From the NCBI GenBank assembly GCA_021733945.1, contig JAIPJX010000031.1, forward strand, positions 1 to 39,083: a stretch of DNA of 39,083 nt, in the 5' to 3' direction. Made by a program: the position numbers and the translations under genes. This document shows, in pieces, positions 19,555 through 26,649 of the stretch; the stretch's first letter is position 1, and the number at the start of each line of letters is the position of its first letter. The stretch is from Verrucomicrobiota bacterium (lineage in GTDB: Bacteria; Verrucomicrobiota; Verrucomicrobiia; Limisphaerales; SIBE01). A model generated the notes under the pieces. That model searched no databases. It worked only from the letters and a program-made list of their open reading frames with translations, and had not been told where the DNA came from.

Positions 19555-20097
19555 ATGAAGCACGTGAACTTAAAGCTCCGTTCGATGATCGGTGTTCTGG
19601 CTCTTGGTATGGGCGCCTATCTCCACAACACAGTTCCGGTCTCGCAGGCTGCGGGTTCGGACACAAACCTCCAAAACCGCGCCGCCGCGGCACCCGCCTG
19701 GGAACTCAAGGATCAGGACGGCAAAACAGTCAAATCGTCGGATCTCAAAGGCAAGGTGGTGATTCTGGATTTCTGGGCGACGTGGTGCGGACCGTGCCGC
19801 ATGGAGATTCCGGGATTCATCGATCTGCATAAGAATTACGTGTCGAAGGGACTCGCAGTGGTGGGCATCGCTTTGGACAAAGAAGGCGTAGCCGTCGTGA
19901 AGCCTTTTGCCGCCAAGGCCGGCATCAATTACACGATACTGATCGGAGACGCGAAAGTGCAGCGGGCGTTCGGCGATGTGCAGGCCCTTCCGACCACCTT
20001 TGTCATCGATCGCGAGGGGCGCATCGTGACCAAGCATGTCGGATACGCCGACAAAACGACTTTCGAGAACGAAATTAAACGTCTATTGGCACCATGA
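19555..20097 (+). CDS. TlpA/ResA-like thiol-disulfide oxidoreductase
   Basis: This is an exported thioredoxin-fold protein. An N-terminal signal segment (MKHVNLKLRSMIGVLALGMGAYL...) is followed by an AhpC/TSA-Redoxin type domain: 'PAWELKDQDGKTVKSSDLKGKVVILDFWATWCGPC', with the redox pair Cys78 and Cys81, and the cis-Pro strand 'VQALPTTFVIDREGRI'. Such proteins reduce or exchange disulfides in the periplasm, for example during cytochrome maturation. At 180 aa it is of normal length. The stop overlaps the start of the DUF3179 gene (ATGA at 20094), so the two are translationally coupled. A candidate ECF promoter lies 34 bp upstream of the ATG. Confidence 0.9.
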   Translation: MKHVNLKLRSMIGVLALGMGAYLHNTVPVSQAAGSDTNLQNRAAAAPAWELKDQDGKTVKSSDLKGKVVILDFWATWCGPCRMEIPGFIDLHKNYVSKGLAVVGIALDKEGVAVVKPFAAKAGINYTILIGDAKVQRAFGDVQALPTTFVIDREGRIVTKHVGYADKTTFENEIKRLLAP

Positions 20098-21062
20098 AAT
20101 CGCGTTTGCACCACATCTTCGCAGCGGACCGGATTTTGATCCTGGCGGTCGCGTTTGCAGCCTCGGCTGCGCTCCCCATCCACGCGGCACCGTTTCTGAA
20201 CGGATTCGACCTTGCGAACAGCAGCATCCCGGTTCAACAGATCGCAAGCGGCGGTCCGCCGCGCGATGGAATCCCCGCCATCAACAATCCGAAATTCCTG
20301 TCCGCAGCCGAAGCCACATTCCTGGAGGACTCGGACTTGGTGATCGGGTTGAGCCGCAACGGCGTGGTCCGAGCTTATCCGCTGCGCATCATGCTCTGGC
20401 ACGAAGTGGCGAACGACCGGCTGGGAGACGAAGCGCTGGCCGTAACTTACTGCCCACTCTGCGGTACCGCCGTCGTGTTCGAGGCACTGGTCAACGGGCA
20501 GGCCCTCAATTTCGGCGTCTCGGGGTTGCTCTTCCAAAGCGACGTGCTGATGTACGACCGGCAGACCGAGAGCCTGTGGTCGCAACTCCTGCTGAAAGCG
20601 GTGAGTGGCCCGCATGTGGGGCAGCCTTTGAACATCGTGCCCAGTGCGGTGCTGACCTGGGCCGGCTGGAAAAAAAAGTTTCCCAACACGGAGGTGCTCT
20701 CCACGCAGACGGGTTTCGCCCGCGACTATAGCTTCAATCCTTACTCGGGCTACGAGCAGGACCAGGGCATTTGGTTCGGCGTGCCCGTAAATCGCACGGA
20801 CTTTGAAAACAAGGATCTGGTGCTGGGCGTGCTTGTCGGTCAACGCGCCAAAGCCTATGCGATCAAGTCGCTCGAAAAATTGTCTGATTCACCCCAAGTG
20901 AATGATGAGATCAGTGGCACCGCGCTGCGGTTCACCTATGACCCCATCACCCGCGAAGCGACCGTCCTGGACAGGGCGACCGGCGAACCGTATCCGTTCA
21001 TCCGCTCCTTCTGGTTCGCCTGGCAGGCGTTTTATCCTGAGACTGCGTTGTGGAAACCATGA
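20094..21062 (+). CDS. DUF3179 domain-containing protein
   Basis: This is an exported protein of the DUF3179 family, which has no established function. It has a signal peptide (about 1-31; 'LILAVAFAASAALPIHAAPF') and the family hallmark 'DSDLVIGLSRNGVVRAYPLRIMLWHEVAND', then 'VTYCPLCGTAVVFE' with Cys120 and Cys123, 'QSDVLMYDRQTESLWSQL', and a C-terminal 'FIRSFWFAWQAFYPET'. The CxxC in a thioredoxin-containing operon may be a disulfide partner or metal ligand; this is inference. Both ends overlap neighbouring genes: ATGA with the tlpA-like gene at the start and ATGA with the redoxin gene at 21059. Confidence 0.9.
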   Translation: MKSRLHHIFAADRILILAVAFAASAALPIHAAPFLNGFDLANSSIPVQQIASGGPPRDGIPAINNPKFLSAAEATFLEDSDLVIGLSRNGVVRAYPLRIMLWHEVANDRLGDEALAVTYCPLCGTAVVFEALVNGQALNFGVSGLLFQSDVLMYDRQTESLWSQLLLKAVSGPHVGQPLNIVPSAVLTWAGWKKKFPNTEVLSTQTGFARDYSFNPYSGYEQDQGIWFGVPVNRTDFENKDLVLGVLVGQRAKAYAIKSLEKLSDSPQVNDEISGTALRFTYDPITREATVLDRATGEPYPFIRSFWFAWQAFYPETALWKP

Positions 21063-22465
21063 AAGACGAAACTTCAACCAACGCCGATTCCGCAGATCGA
21101 TGTTGCTCGTGCGGAACACACTCACACAAAACCCCGATGCCGCGCCTCCTGCTCCTTGGACTGGGTCTCGCCCTGATTGTTGGCGTATGGTTTTTCCGCG
21201 AACCGTTGCGTCAACAAATCAGAGAAAGCGCAACACTCGCCAACGACGCCCCCACACCGGAGAATGTTTCGGACATGATCGAGCAGGCCGCCGATCCACG
21301 CGCCGCGTTGCTTGCCGCGTGGAACTCGGGAAAGATTGTTCACCGAGAAGTGGCCATTCGCAGCCTTTCACGAATCAATCCGGCACCGCAAGAGTTGCCA
21401 CCCGAGTTTGAGTCCATTCTGCTCACCGCTGCGCTCGACCCGGACATGAACGTGCGTGAAACTGCAATCGGAATCTTACGCGAACGCAAGCATCCCGCTT
21501 TGGCGGCGCTCGCTTCCGAACAACTCAAAGACCCCGATCAGCAGATTCGCTTGCTGGGCTTGAACTATCTCAAGGCTGCGAGTGCCGGGGTCGGCGTTCC
21601 GTTTGCCGCAGCGCTGCTGGATGATCCCGACATTGCCGTGCTGGGCATGAGTTTGAAGCTCCTGGAAAACTGGAGCGGAGAAGAATTCGGCGCGAAGCTG
21701 AGAGACACCGTTCAGGTCGAAAACAAAACCAGCGGCTTGCGGGAATTCCAGTCCGAAGGAGTCTCCAAAACCAAGGCTGCCGCCGAGAACGCCAAAGCGT
21801 GGTGGGCCGAACATCAAAAAGAGTTTTCTCCGGTAAAACTTCAAGTCCCCGCCGAAGCCTACACTGCTCGCAGGCCAGTTCCGGCGCCGGATTTCCAGCT
21901 TCACGCGTTGGACGGGAAGCTGGTCCGGCTCTCAGACCTTCGCGGCAAGGTGGTGCTCATGAACTTCTGGACCACCTGGTGCACCGCCTGCGTCGGTGAG
22001 ATGCCTGCCCTCGTGGCCCTGCAGAAAAAGTACGGCGACAAACTCGTCATCATCGGCGTGTCACTCGACTACGTGCCGGATCGTCACGGCCACATCGGCG
22101 GACATGCGGCCGTTGAGGAACAGAAGCACCGTGAAGGCGACCACGAGGACCACGAAGCCAACGCAGCCGCTTTGAAGAGAGTTCGCGAGAAAGTTGCCCG
22201 CACCGCCAAGGCGCGGAACATCAACTACCCGGTTCTGCTCGACGAGCATAACGAAGTCGGCGGACGCTACAACGGCGGCGAACTCCCAACTACGGTCATT
22301 GTGGACGCCGAGGGAAACGTGCGCCGCCGATTTGTTGGAACGCGTGGCATGGCCGTGTTCGATGCGATGATTGCTGAGGCGTCGTCTCCACCTTCGCTGA
22401 CCCCGGGTACCGCTCCAACCGACCGTAAAAGCTGGGAATCGTTCCTAAAACCAACAGGATTGTGA
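21059..22465 (+). CDS. membrane-anchored HEAT-repeat/redoxin fusion with a His-rich insertion
   Basis: The N-terminus carries a Cys/His cluster (CCSCGTHSHKT), then one membrane helix ('LLLLGLGLALIVGVWFF'). Residues about 75-210 look like HEAT-type helical repeats ('VHREVAIRSLSRINPAPQEL', 'MNVRETAIGILRERKHPALA'). A TlpA-type redoxin domain starts near residue 285 ('APDFQLHALDGKLVRLSDLR') with a WCTAC motif (Cys308, Cys311) and the cis-Pro strand 'GGELPTTVIVDAEG'. Between them is an insertion with seven His in 23 residues (343-365), rich in acid as well. Start: ATG 21059 overlaps the upstream stop (ATGA); an in-frame GTG at 21050 is the alternative. Probably the third gene of a redox operon. 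Confidence 0.85.
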   Translation: MKDETSTNADSADRCCSCGTHSHKTPMPRLLLLGLGLALIVGVWFFREPLRQQIRESATLANDAPTPENVSDMIEQAADPRAALLAAWNSGKIVHREVAIRSLSRINPAPQELPPEFESILLTAALDPDMNVRETAIGILRERKHPALAALASEQLKDPDQQIRLLGLNYLKAASAGVGVPFAAALLDDPDIAVLGMSLKLLENWSGEEFGAKLRDTVQVENKTSGLREFQSEGVSKTKAAAENAKAWWAEHQKEFSPVKLQVPAEAYTARRPVPAPDFQLHALDGKLVRLSDLRGKVVLMNFWTTWCTACVGEMPALVALQKKYGDKLVIIGVSLDYVPDRHGHIGGHAAVEEQKHREGDHEDHEANAAALKRVREKVARTAKARNINYPVLLDEHNEVGGRYNGGELPTTVIVDAEGNVRRRFVGTRGMAVFDAMIAEASSPPSLTPGTAPTDRKSWESFLKPTGL

Positions 22466-22559
22466 CTGTTCTCCAAGTGCCACTCGAGTGATAACGATCC
22501 TCCACTGGTCATAATGACCCAGTCACACGAGATCCTGGGGGGGATTCTACAATCCATAT

Positions 22560-22593
22560 GGAATAACTTTGGCCCGCAACCTGTCTTATCTTT
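22560..22593 (+). promoter_or_regulatory. candidate autoregulatory ECF promoter of the sigma gene
   Basis: GGAATA (22560-22565) is followed by GTCTTATC (22583-22590), and the GTG start of the sigma gene is at 22594. The distance from the first G to the start codon is 34 bp, the same as at the tlpA-like gene. No Shine-Dalgarno sequence is present. A GGAA(C/T) -35 and a GTC-type -10 are common for ECF sigma factors. The preceding 22466-22559 holds nothing recognisable. Confidence 0.5.
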
Positions 22594-23136
22594 GTGAACG
22601 ATGCGGATTATGAGCACGCGGTTGCGATATTTTATGAGGCGCTCTATGCGTTTGGCTACAGTCTCGCCGGAAACGCGGACGACGCCGGGGAGCTGACTCA
22701 GGAGACTTTTTGTCGCCTGCTGACCAAGGGCGGCCAGTTGCGCGACCCGTCCAAGGTCAAATCTTGGCTGTTCACCACGCTTTACCGGGTGTTCCTCGGC
22801 TGGAAGCAGCGTCGCGCGCGGTTGCCGCACTTTGAAATCAGCAGTGTCGAAGGCGAATTGCCCGTAATCACCCCGGCCCATGTGGACGTGCTGGAGAACG
22901 ACGCCATTCGGGATGCGCTGCTGGAGTTGGAAGAGCATTACCGCGTGCCGCTGATGCTCTTCTATTTTAACGACCATTCCTACGAGGAAATCGCGGGCAT
23001 CCTGGACATGCCCGTCGGCACGGTGATGTCGCGGCTGTCGCGAGCGAAAGGGTTGCTGCGCGAGCGGTTGGTCGCACACACCATCGGCGTTGAGAGTGTC
23101 AACAAAATTTTGCCGTTTGAACGAAAGTCAAATTAA
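22594..23136 (+). CDS. ECF-type RNA polymerase sigma factor
   Basis: This is a group 4 sigma-70 factor of 180 aa. Region 2 covers about residues 8-75 ('LYAFGYSLAGNADDAGELTQETFCRLL', 'KVKSWLFTTLYRVFLGWKQRR') and region 4 covers about 105-155 ('LELEEHYRVPLMLFYFNDHSYEEIAGIL', 'MPVGTVMSRLSRAKGLLRERL', a clear helix-turn-helix). The start is GTG at 22594, giving 'VNDADYEHAVAIFYEAL'. A probable anti-sigma gene follows after 13 bp. A candidate self-type promoter overlaps the upstream region, which suggests autoregulation. A degraded sigma relative lies at 26826. Confidence 0.93.
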   Translation: MNDADYEHAVAIFYEALYAFGYSLAGNADDAGELTQETFCRLLTKGGQLRDPSKVKSWLFTTLYRVFLGWKQRRARLPHFEISSVEGELPVITPAHVDVLENDAIRDALLELEEHYRVPLMLFYFNDHSYEEIAGILDMPVGTVMSRLSRAKGLLRERLVAHTIGVESVNKILPFERKSN

Positions 23137-23149
23137 GCCCCGTAACTTT

Positions 23150-23893
23150 ATGAACAACGAGGAAGCCAAATTGATCCTGCAAGCGTATCGCCCCGGCGGG
23201 CATGACGCAAACGATCCGGGATTCCGCGCGGCGTTGGAGCAGGCGCAGCGCGACCCGGAACTGGCCCGGTGGTTTGCGAATGAACAGGCACTCGACTCGC
23301 GCATCAGCACCAAGGTCCGGGCAGCCATCAAGCCCCCCGCTCACTTAAAATCACAGTTGCTCGCGCAGCGCAAGATTGTCCGTCCGGTTGCCTTTTGGAA
23401 GATGCCCGCGTGGCAGCTTGCCGCCGCCGCGTGTGTAACGTTCCTCGTGACTCTCAGCGTGCTGTGGTTCAAGTCTTCGAATCAGGCGCAGTTCGCCGCT
23501 TACCGCAACGAGATGGCTGACTTCGCGAGCCACAAACTCGACCGCCTCGACCTCATGTCGCGCGACGTGCCCGAAGTGCGGCGCTGGTTGGCGCAAAAGG
23601 GGTCGCACGGCGATCTGCTGATTCCCGCTGGACTCGATGGACTACCCAGCCTCGGCTGCCGGCTGCTCGATTGGAATGGGCAGATGGTTTCGCTGGTGTG
23701 CTTTGAGCTTGAGAACAAGCAGGTAGCCCACCTGCTCGTGGTGGATAGCACCGCGTTCAAAGACGCGCCAACGGAATCGCCGGTCTTTAATCGGGTCGGC
23801 GGTGTCGCGACCGCCAGTTGGAGTCGCGGCGGAAAGACCTACGTGGTTGCCAGCAAGGACGCCACCCAGACCGACTTGATGAAATTGTTGTGA
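23150..23893 (+). CDS. probable membrane anti-sigma factor
   Basis: The ATG at 23150 gives 'MNNEEAKLILQAYRPGGHDANDP'; it lies 13 bp after the sigma gene. The cytosolic N-terminal 85 residues lack a zinc HxxxCxxC motif. One membrane helix is at about 86-107 ('PAWQLAAAACVTFLVTLSVLWF'). The outer part ends with 'GGVATASWSRGGKTYVVASK', a layout that I know from anti-sigma factors paired with ECF sigma factors. Two cysteines sit in the outer domain ('GCRLLDW' and 'SLVCFELE'), which might sense redox or metal; this is inference. Function rests mainly on position next to the sigma gene and the one-helix layout. Confidence 0.7.
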   Translation: MNNEEAKLILQAYRPGGHDANDPGFRAALEQAQRDPELARWFANEQALDSRISTKVRAAIKPPAHLKSQLLAQRKIVRPVAFWKMPAWQLAAAACVTFLVTLSVLWFKSSNQAQFAAYRNEMADFASHKLDRLDLMSRDVPEVRRWLAQKGSHGDLLIPAGLDGLPSLGCRLLDWNGQMVSLVCFELENKQVAHLLVVDSTAFKDAPTESPVFNRVGGVATASWSRGGKTYVVASKDATQTDLMKLL

Positions 23894-23925
23894 AGCTCTG
23901 ATCCCGAGCCGACTCTGTGGCCAGG

Positions 23926-24030
23926 ATGAAAACCAAAGAATGTATCCATCTGCTCAAGGCACTGGCAGATGAAACCCTCTGGCGCATTGTCCGCAAACTG
24001 CTCGACGCATCGCTGACCGTCAATCAGCGC
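23926..24030 (+). pseudogene. ArsR-family repressor, 5' fragment
   Basis: The frame starts MKTKECIHLLKALADETLWR and continues 'IVRKLLDASLTVNQ'. This matches the first helices of ArsR/SmtB regulators ('LLKALADETRWRIVRELL...LTVNEL'). The recognition helix and the remainder are missing; after 'TVNQ' the sequence becomes unrelated and the frame ends at 24111. It is 32 bp after the anti-sigma gene. Confidence 0.6.
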
Positions 24031-24046
24031 TTCAAGTCATTCCGCG

Positions 24047-24075
24047 GGAATAAAAGCCCTGGCTCTCGAGTCATC
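24047..24075 (+). promoter_or_regulatory. possible fourth GGAATA-type promoter copy
   Basis: GGAATA (24047-24052) is followed by GTCATC at 24070, with GTC at the same distance from GGAATA as in the sigma-gene promoter. It faces a 12-codon frame (ATG 24076) and then the TVP38 tail fragment. It may be a relic of a promoter that once drove the truncated TVP38 copy. Confidence 0.3.
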
Positions 24076-24151
24076 ATGCGCCACCAGGCATGTGTTACGC
24101 CCAATCTTTAACCGTTGGAGGCGGCGCGTGGCGCGGGTCAATTTACCCGAT

Positions 24152-24307
24152 ATGAATTCCGCAACTGACGAACGAACACGCGCCACCGGCGAATGGATGC
24201 TCTACGGCGTCGGCCTGCTGGCCACCGTGGTCGTCACCATCTTCGTCACGCGCATCGCCAAGAAGGCGCTGGCGAAGAAGATTGAGGCAAAACCATATCG
24301 TTGCTGA
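24152..24307 (+). pseudogene. TVP38/TMEM64 C-terminal fragment (second copy)
   Basis: The frame contains 'RATGEWMLYGVGLLATVVVT' then 'IFVTRIAKKALAKK', nearly identical to the C-terminus of the intact TVP38 gene at 28153-28860 ('RTTGEWVLYGVGLLATLVVT...'). The first 150 or so residues are absent. DNA identity over 24173-24295 is roughly 80 percent by eye, so this is an old paralog rather than a recent duplication. The 3' end joins, near 24290, an antisense IS91-type transposase scrap. Confidence 0.75.
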
Positions 24308-24426
24308 TAGCACCCTTCATGGACCGCTTTAAACTCTGGATGGAACCGCTCGACCAATTGATAAAACGGCGTCTGCCGCTGCTTGCGGGGACGATAAAAG
24401 CCAGCTTCCTGCTTTGCCTCACACAC
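24289..24426 (-). pseudogene. IS91-family transposase N-terminal fragment
   Basis: Minus-strand frame from ATG 24426: 'YRPRKQRQTPFYQLVERFHP' then 'EFKAVHEGCYQQRYGF'. IS91/ISCR-type (Y2 rolling-circle) transposases often begin with 'YRPRxPxxTxLYxxxExHxxxFxxxYEExFxxRYGF', so this is a likely 5' scrap. It stops at the junction with the TVP38 tail (about 24290) before the zinc-finger and catalytic parts. The remaining stretch to 24530 has no gene; a 'ATCCGTGG'-type repeat lies at its end. Confidence 0.5.
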
Positions 24427-24513
24427 CCACCCACCTCCTTGCGGAAGCAGGTTACACCCTCTGACTCACAGCGGCAACAAATGGCACGGCCAGCCAACGC
24501 CCCCTGCATTCGA

Positions 24514-24593
24514 ATCCGTGGTCATCCGAGCTATCCGTGGTTAAATCCCCCCTTCCCTGCGGCTCCCGGCTCACCGGGACGGTTCGCGCTACC
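24514..24593. repeat. two dispersed intergenic repeat pieces
   Basis: 24514-24546 carries 'ATCCGTGGTCATCC...ATCCGTGGTT', resembling the common 'accacggatgaacacggat' intergenic repeats of this phylum. 24570-24593 (CTCACCGGGACGGTTCGC plus GCTACC) matches 65-88 and 284-307 of the repeat array at the start of the window exactly. Confidence 0.7.
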
Positions 24594-25079
24594 GACCGAG
24601 GATGCCGGGCAACCTATTTCGTACTTCCGGAATTCGCTCTTTTGTTTGCCAGGGCGACAACTTCGGACAATTCGATCCCCAGGCCGTCGGTGATGCGCAG
24701 GAGGGTGTCGCGGGTCGGATTTCGCATCTCCCGCTCGACGTAGCTGATCATTTGCCTTGGCCAACCCGAAATCCAGCACCTTCACCCGCCCATCGTCCAT
24801 CAGCTTGATGTTGCCCGGCTTGAGATCCCGGTGAATGATCCCTTTTTCATGCGCTGCTTCCAGCGCCTCCACCAGCACTTCGATGTCGTGGGTTTTCTCG
24901 TAAGCCCTGCCATGATGAACGAGGATGGCCTTGACCGCTTTCTCCGCCGCCTGCTGGCAGTGATAGGCAGCGACGTCGTAGAAGGGCGGTTCACCGGTCA
25001 CGGCCCGGCGGGCGGTTTCCAGGTCGCGCCACGCCTTGACCATCCAGGCTTTCGCTTCGGGAACGGGTACCTCAGCCAT
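24531..25079 (-). pseudogene. HEPN domain fused in frame to a Ser/Thr kinase scrap
   Basis: Residues 1-72 are the first part of a HEPN domain ('[19 protein letters not shown]', '[20 protein letters not shown]', and '[12 protein letters not shown]', an R-x5-H arrangement). HEPN proteins of about 120-130 aa would continue, but here the chain passes at 'VEALEAA' straight into protein kinase subdomains VIb-VII: '[17 protein letters not shown]', '[11 protein letters not shown]'. Kinases have '[17 protein letters not shown]', so the join falls in a sequence shared by both. The kinase part then stops near 24747, where an XRE scrap begins in another frame; the remaining translation to 24531 is nonsense. 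The ATG overlaps the end of the MNT gene by 8 bp, as in MNT/HEPN pairs. Confidence 0.75.
24614..24758 (-). pseudogene. XRE-family HTH regulator, 3' fragment
   Basis: In the +1 frame relative to the kinase scrap the minus strand reads '[20 protein letters not shown]', '[20 protein letters not shown]' and then a stop at 24614. This is the second half of a Cro/C1 HTH domain ('ISxxErGxrxPTLdTLlrIadaLgvels'). The first helices are missing and are replaced by the kinase scrap. Confidence 0.7.
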
Positions 25080-25392
25080 AAAGTCTCCGGCCCCGGGTCA
25101 GGATGAGGTTCTCAAGGGAGGTCATGCGCGCCTTCACGTGGTCCACTTCCTGTCGCGTCTCCACCAGGACGTCCTTGGGCATCCGCAGTCCGCGCAGGCA
25201 GCGGTGTGCGCGCTGTGAGCGGCGGATCGGAGTCTCGTCGCTCTGCGGGACGACGACGAGCAGATCCACATCGCTGTCATCGTGCGGATTGCCCCACGCA
25301 TGGGACCCGTAGAGCCAGATTCCCTCGGGCTGGAACTCCGCCACAAGCCGCCGCGTGGCTTTCTCAAGGAGATTCTTGTCCAGCGTTTTCAT
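25072..25392 (-). CDS. MNT-type nucleotidyltransferase (MntA-like)
   Basis: This is a small nucleotidyltransferase of 106 aa. The signature is '[20 protein letters not shown]' followed by LLVVV, that is GSxxxG-x5-SDxDLLV with the two metal-binding Asp. In MNT/HEPN toxin-antitoxin pairs this protein modifies or neutralises the HEPN RNase. The HEPN partner overlaps it by 8 bp downstream but is broken by a kinase fusion, so the pair is probably not working. The MNT frame itself looks intact. The region 25393-25549 upstream shows no gene. Confidence 0.85.
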   Translation of the reverse strand: MKTLDKNLLEKATRRLVAEFQPEGIWLYGSHAWGNPHDDSDVDLLVVVPQSDETPIRRSQRAHRCLRGLRMPKDVLVETRQEVDHVKARMTSLENLILTRGRRLYG

Positions 25393-25549
25393 GGCTTCTG
25401 TCTACCACATTCCAGCCCCACATGGAAGTTTCCGCAGAGAATATTTAGCTCGGCGGCGGCCGTCGCACAATACAGCACCCCGATCGGACCGCAGACAAGC
25501 TTGGGGGAGATTTGGCAAGGGGCAATAGGAGTTCCCAAGTTCATGACAT

Positions 25550-25636
25550 TCACTTCCCCTTCACCGGCACCTTCTCCTTCAATTCGGTGAACCAATGGGT
25601 GATCAGCTTCAGGCGCGCGCGCTGGGGATTGAATTG
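25550..25636 (-). pseudogene. possible C-terminal tail of a kinase/TolB-type protein
   Basis: The minus strand reads 'FNPQRARLKLITHWFTELKE' then 'KVPVKGK' and a stop at 25550. I recall similar 'xxNWFxELKxRVP' C-termini from PknB-type proteins with TolB-like propellers. It might belong to the same source gene as the kinase scrap at 24750-24870, but in that case the order is inverted (the tail lies 5' of the catalytic piece). This is a weak call. Confidence 0.35.
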
Positions 25637-25639
25637 CTT

Positions 25640-25836
25640 CGTGCTGTCGCTCCGTGCGGAAACGAACGACTGGGCTGCGACATTGGGAAAGGCCCGCGGC
25701 CAAACGGTATATTGGAATGCCTGGGCCGGCGACGCGCTCATCAACAGCTACATTGACTGGGCGGCGCGCGAAGTAAAACAGCGCTTCGGCCTGGACGTGC
25801 GGCACGTCAAACTCGGCGACACTGCCGAAGCCCTCA
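25640..25836 (+). pseudogene. YnjB-like ABC substrate-binding protein, N-terminal fragment
   Basis: In-frame text includes 'NDWAATLGKARGQTVYWNAW', 'AGDALINSYIDWAAREVKQR' and 'FGLDVRHVKLGDTAEAL'. This recalls the start of YnjB-type extracellular solute-binding proteins ('ARGQTVYFNAWGGDexiNxYIxWaxxxVKxrYGv...HVKlxDtaea'). The frame upstream is a read-through of unrelated sequence, and downstream the DNA switches frame into DUF5069 near 25838. The signal peptide and the rest of the protein are missing. Confidence 0.55.
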
Positions 25837-25840
25837 CGCC

Positions 25841-26263
25841 AAAGACCTCACCAAAGATTACCCACGCAGTCCGCGTGAAATGCTCGCGTGCTACGTGATC
25901 GCCGCCCGCACACTGGACAAGTGCCGCGCTGTGCTGGCCGGCACGGCAGGCGAATACCATTTCAATTGTCCGCTCGATCATCAATTCCTCGGTTTCACCG
26001 GGATTGACGCGGAGCAGTTCAAGGCGTTTGTCGCCACCGGAGCGCCGGACGCGGAGGTCGCCACTTGGATCGAGCAAAATTCCAAGATCAAAGAACGCCC
26101 CGAGATTGTCGCTTGGAATAACAAGCTCCGCGCCACACGTCCCTGTGACATGCCGATTGAATTGCAGCAGTTCCTCGAAGACTACATTCCGAAGTTCATT
26201 CCAAAGAACCGTCCCGTTTACGTCTGGTTCGACGTTTATGATTTGGAAGAAAGGAGGATTTGA
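25841..26263 (+). pseudogene. DUF5069 protein lacking its start codon
   Basis: The frame encodes 'KDLTKDYPRSPREMLACYVI', 'LDHQFLGFTGIDAEQFKAFV' and 'PVYVWFDVYDLEERRI', the pattern of DUF5069 proteins. The conserved N-terminal 'KDLTKDYPRSP' lies upstream of the first ATG (25880), and no start codon precedes it in frame; the upstream DNA belongs to a substrate-binding-protein scrap in another frame. An initiation at 25880 would give a 127-aa protein without the conserved front. The body of the domain has no stops, so truncation may be recent. Function of DUF5069 is unknown. Confidence 0.7.
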
Positions 26264-26293
26264 ACAAAGCTTACGGTGAACAACCTCTCATTT

Positions 26294-26482
26294 TTACACG
26301 GCGTAGAGCCAGCCATCGGCAGTGACCGCTCCGAAACTGGTGACGGTTTCAGGAAGCGGGGCAAGCGTCACGGCGGGAGTCTCAGTTGAGACTTGCGGCG
26401 CAGCCGCGTGCGTCGCGCAGCCGACGAGCGAAACAGCGAGAGCAAATGATGAAAGCAGACAAACGGTTGTGGATCTTTTCAT
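26294..26482 (-). pseudogene. Kelch-type lipoprotein, 5' fragment
   Basis: The 62-aa frame starts with a lipoprotein signal (MKRSTTVCLLSSFALAVSLVGC; lipobox LVGC) and ends 'LPETVTSFGAVTADGWLYAV' at a stop. In my memory of verrucomicrobial Kelch/galactose-oxidase-like proteins this passage reads 'xxTSFGAaxxDGWLYVYGG', which would be the first Kelch blade. The rest is lost at the junction with the DUF5069 end. Confidence 0.5.
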
Positions 26483-26503
26483 TTGGTTTGGGTCAGGAAT
26501 GAT

Positions 26504-26649
26504 TCAGGGTTGCAGAACGAAATCGGCACGGTCGGCGGTGTTGTACCAATGGCGCATGTCCTGCATTTGTCGCAGGCTGAAATTTTCAACGTGGCCGTCC
26601 AGCATGGCGGCGACGGCGCGATTGTTGAACCGGGGAGCGACGTAACCGC
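26504..26649 (-). pseudogene. prepilin-like H-X9-DG C-terminal fragment
   Basis: The minus-strand frame reads 'APRFNNRAVAAMLDGHVENF' then 'SLRQMQDMRHWYNTADRADF'. This resembles the C-terminus of DUF1559/H-X9-DG type prepilin-like proteins ('RHxGrxNvxFxDGHvexxxxxxxxDMRHWxNxAD'). The N-terminal prepilin methylation site and most of the protein are absent. It lies 21 bp upstream of the Kelch scrap. Confidence 0.5.

Noticed and set aside
24531..25392. working MNT/HEPN toxin-antitoxin system
   Set aside because: The MNT gene is intact, but the HEPN domain is cut at about 72 residues by the kinase fusion, so a functional pair is unlikely.
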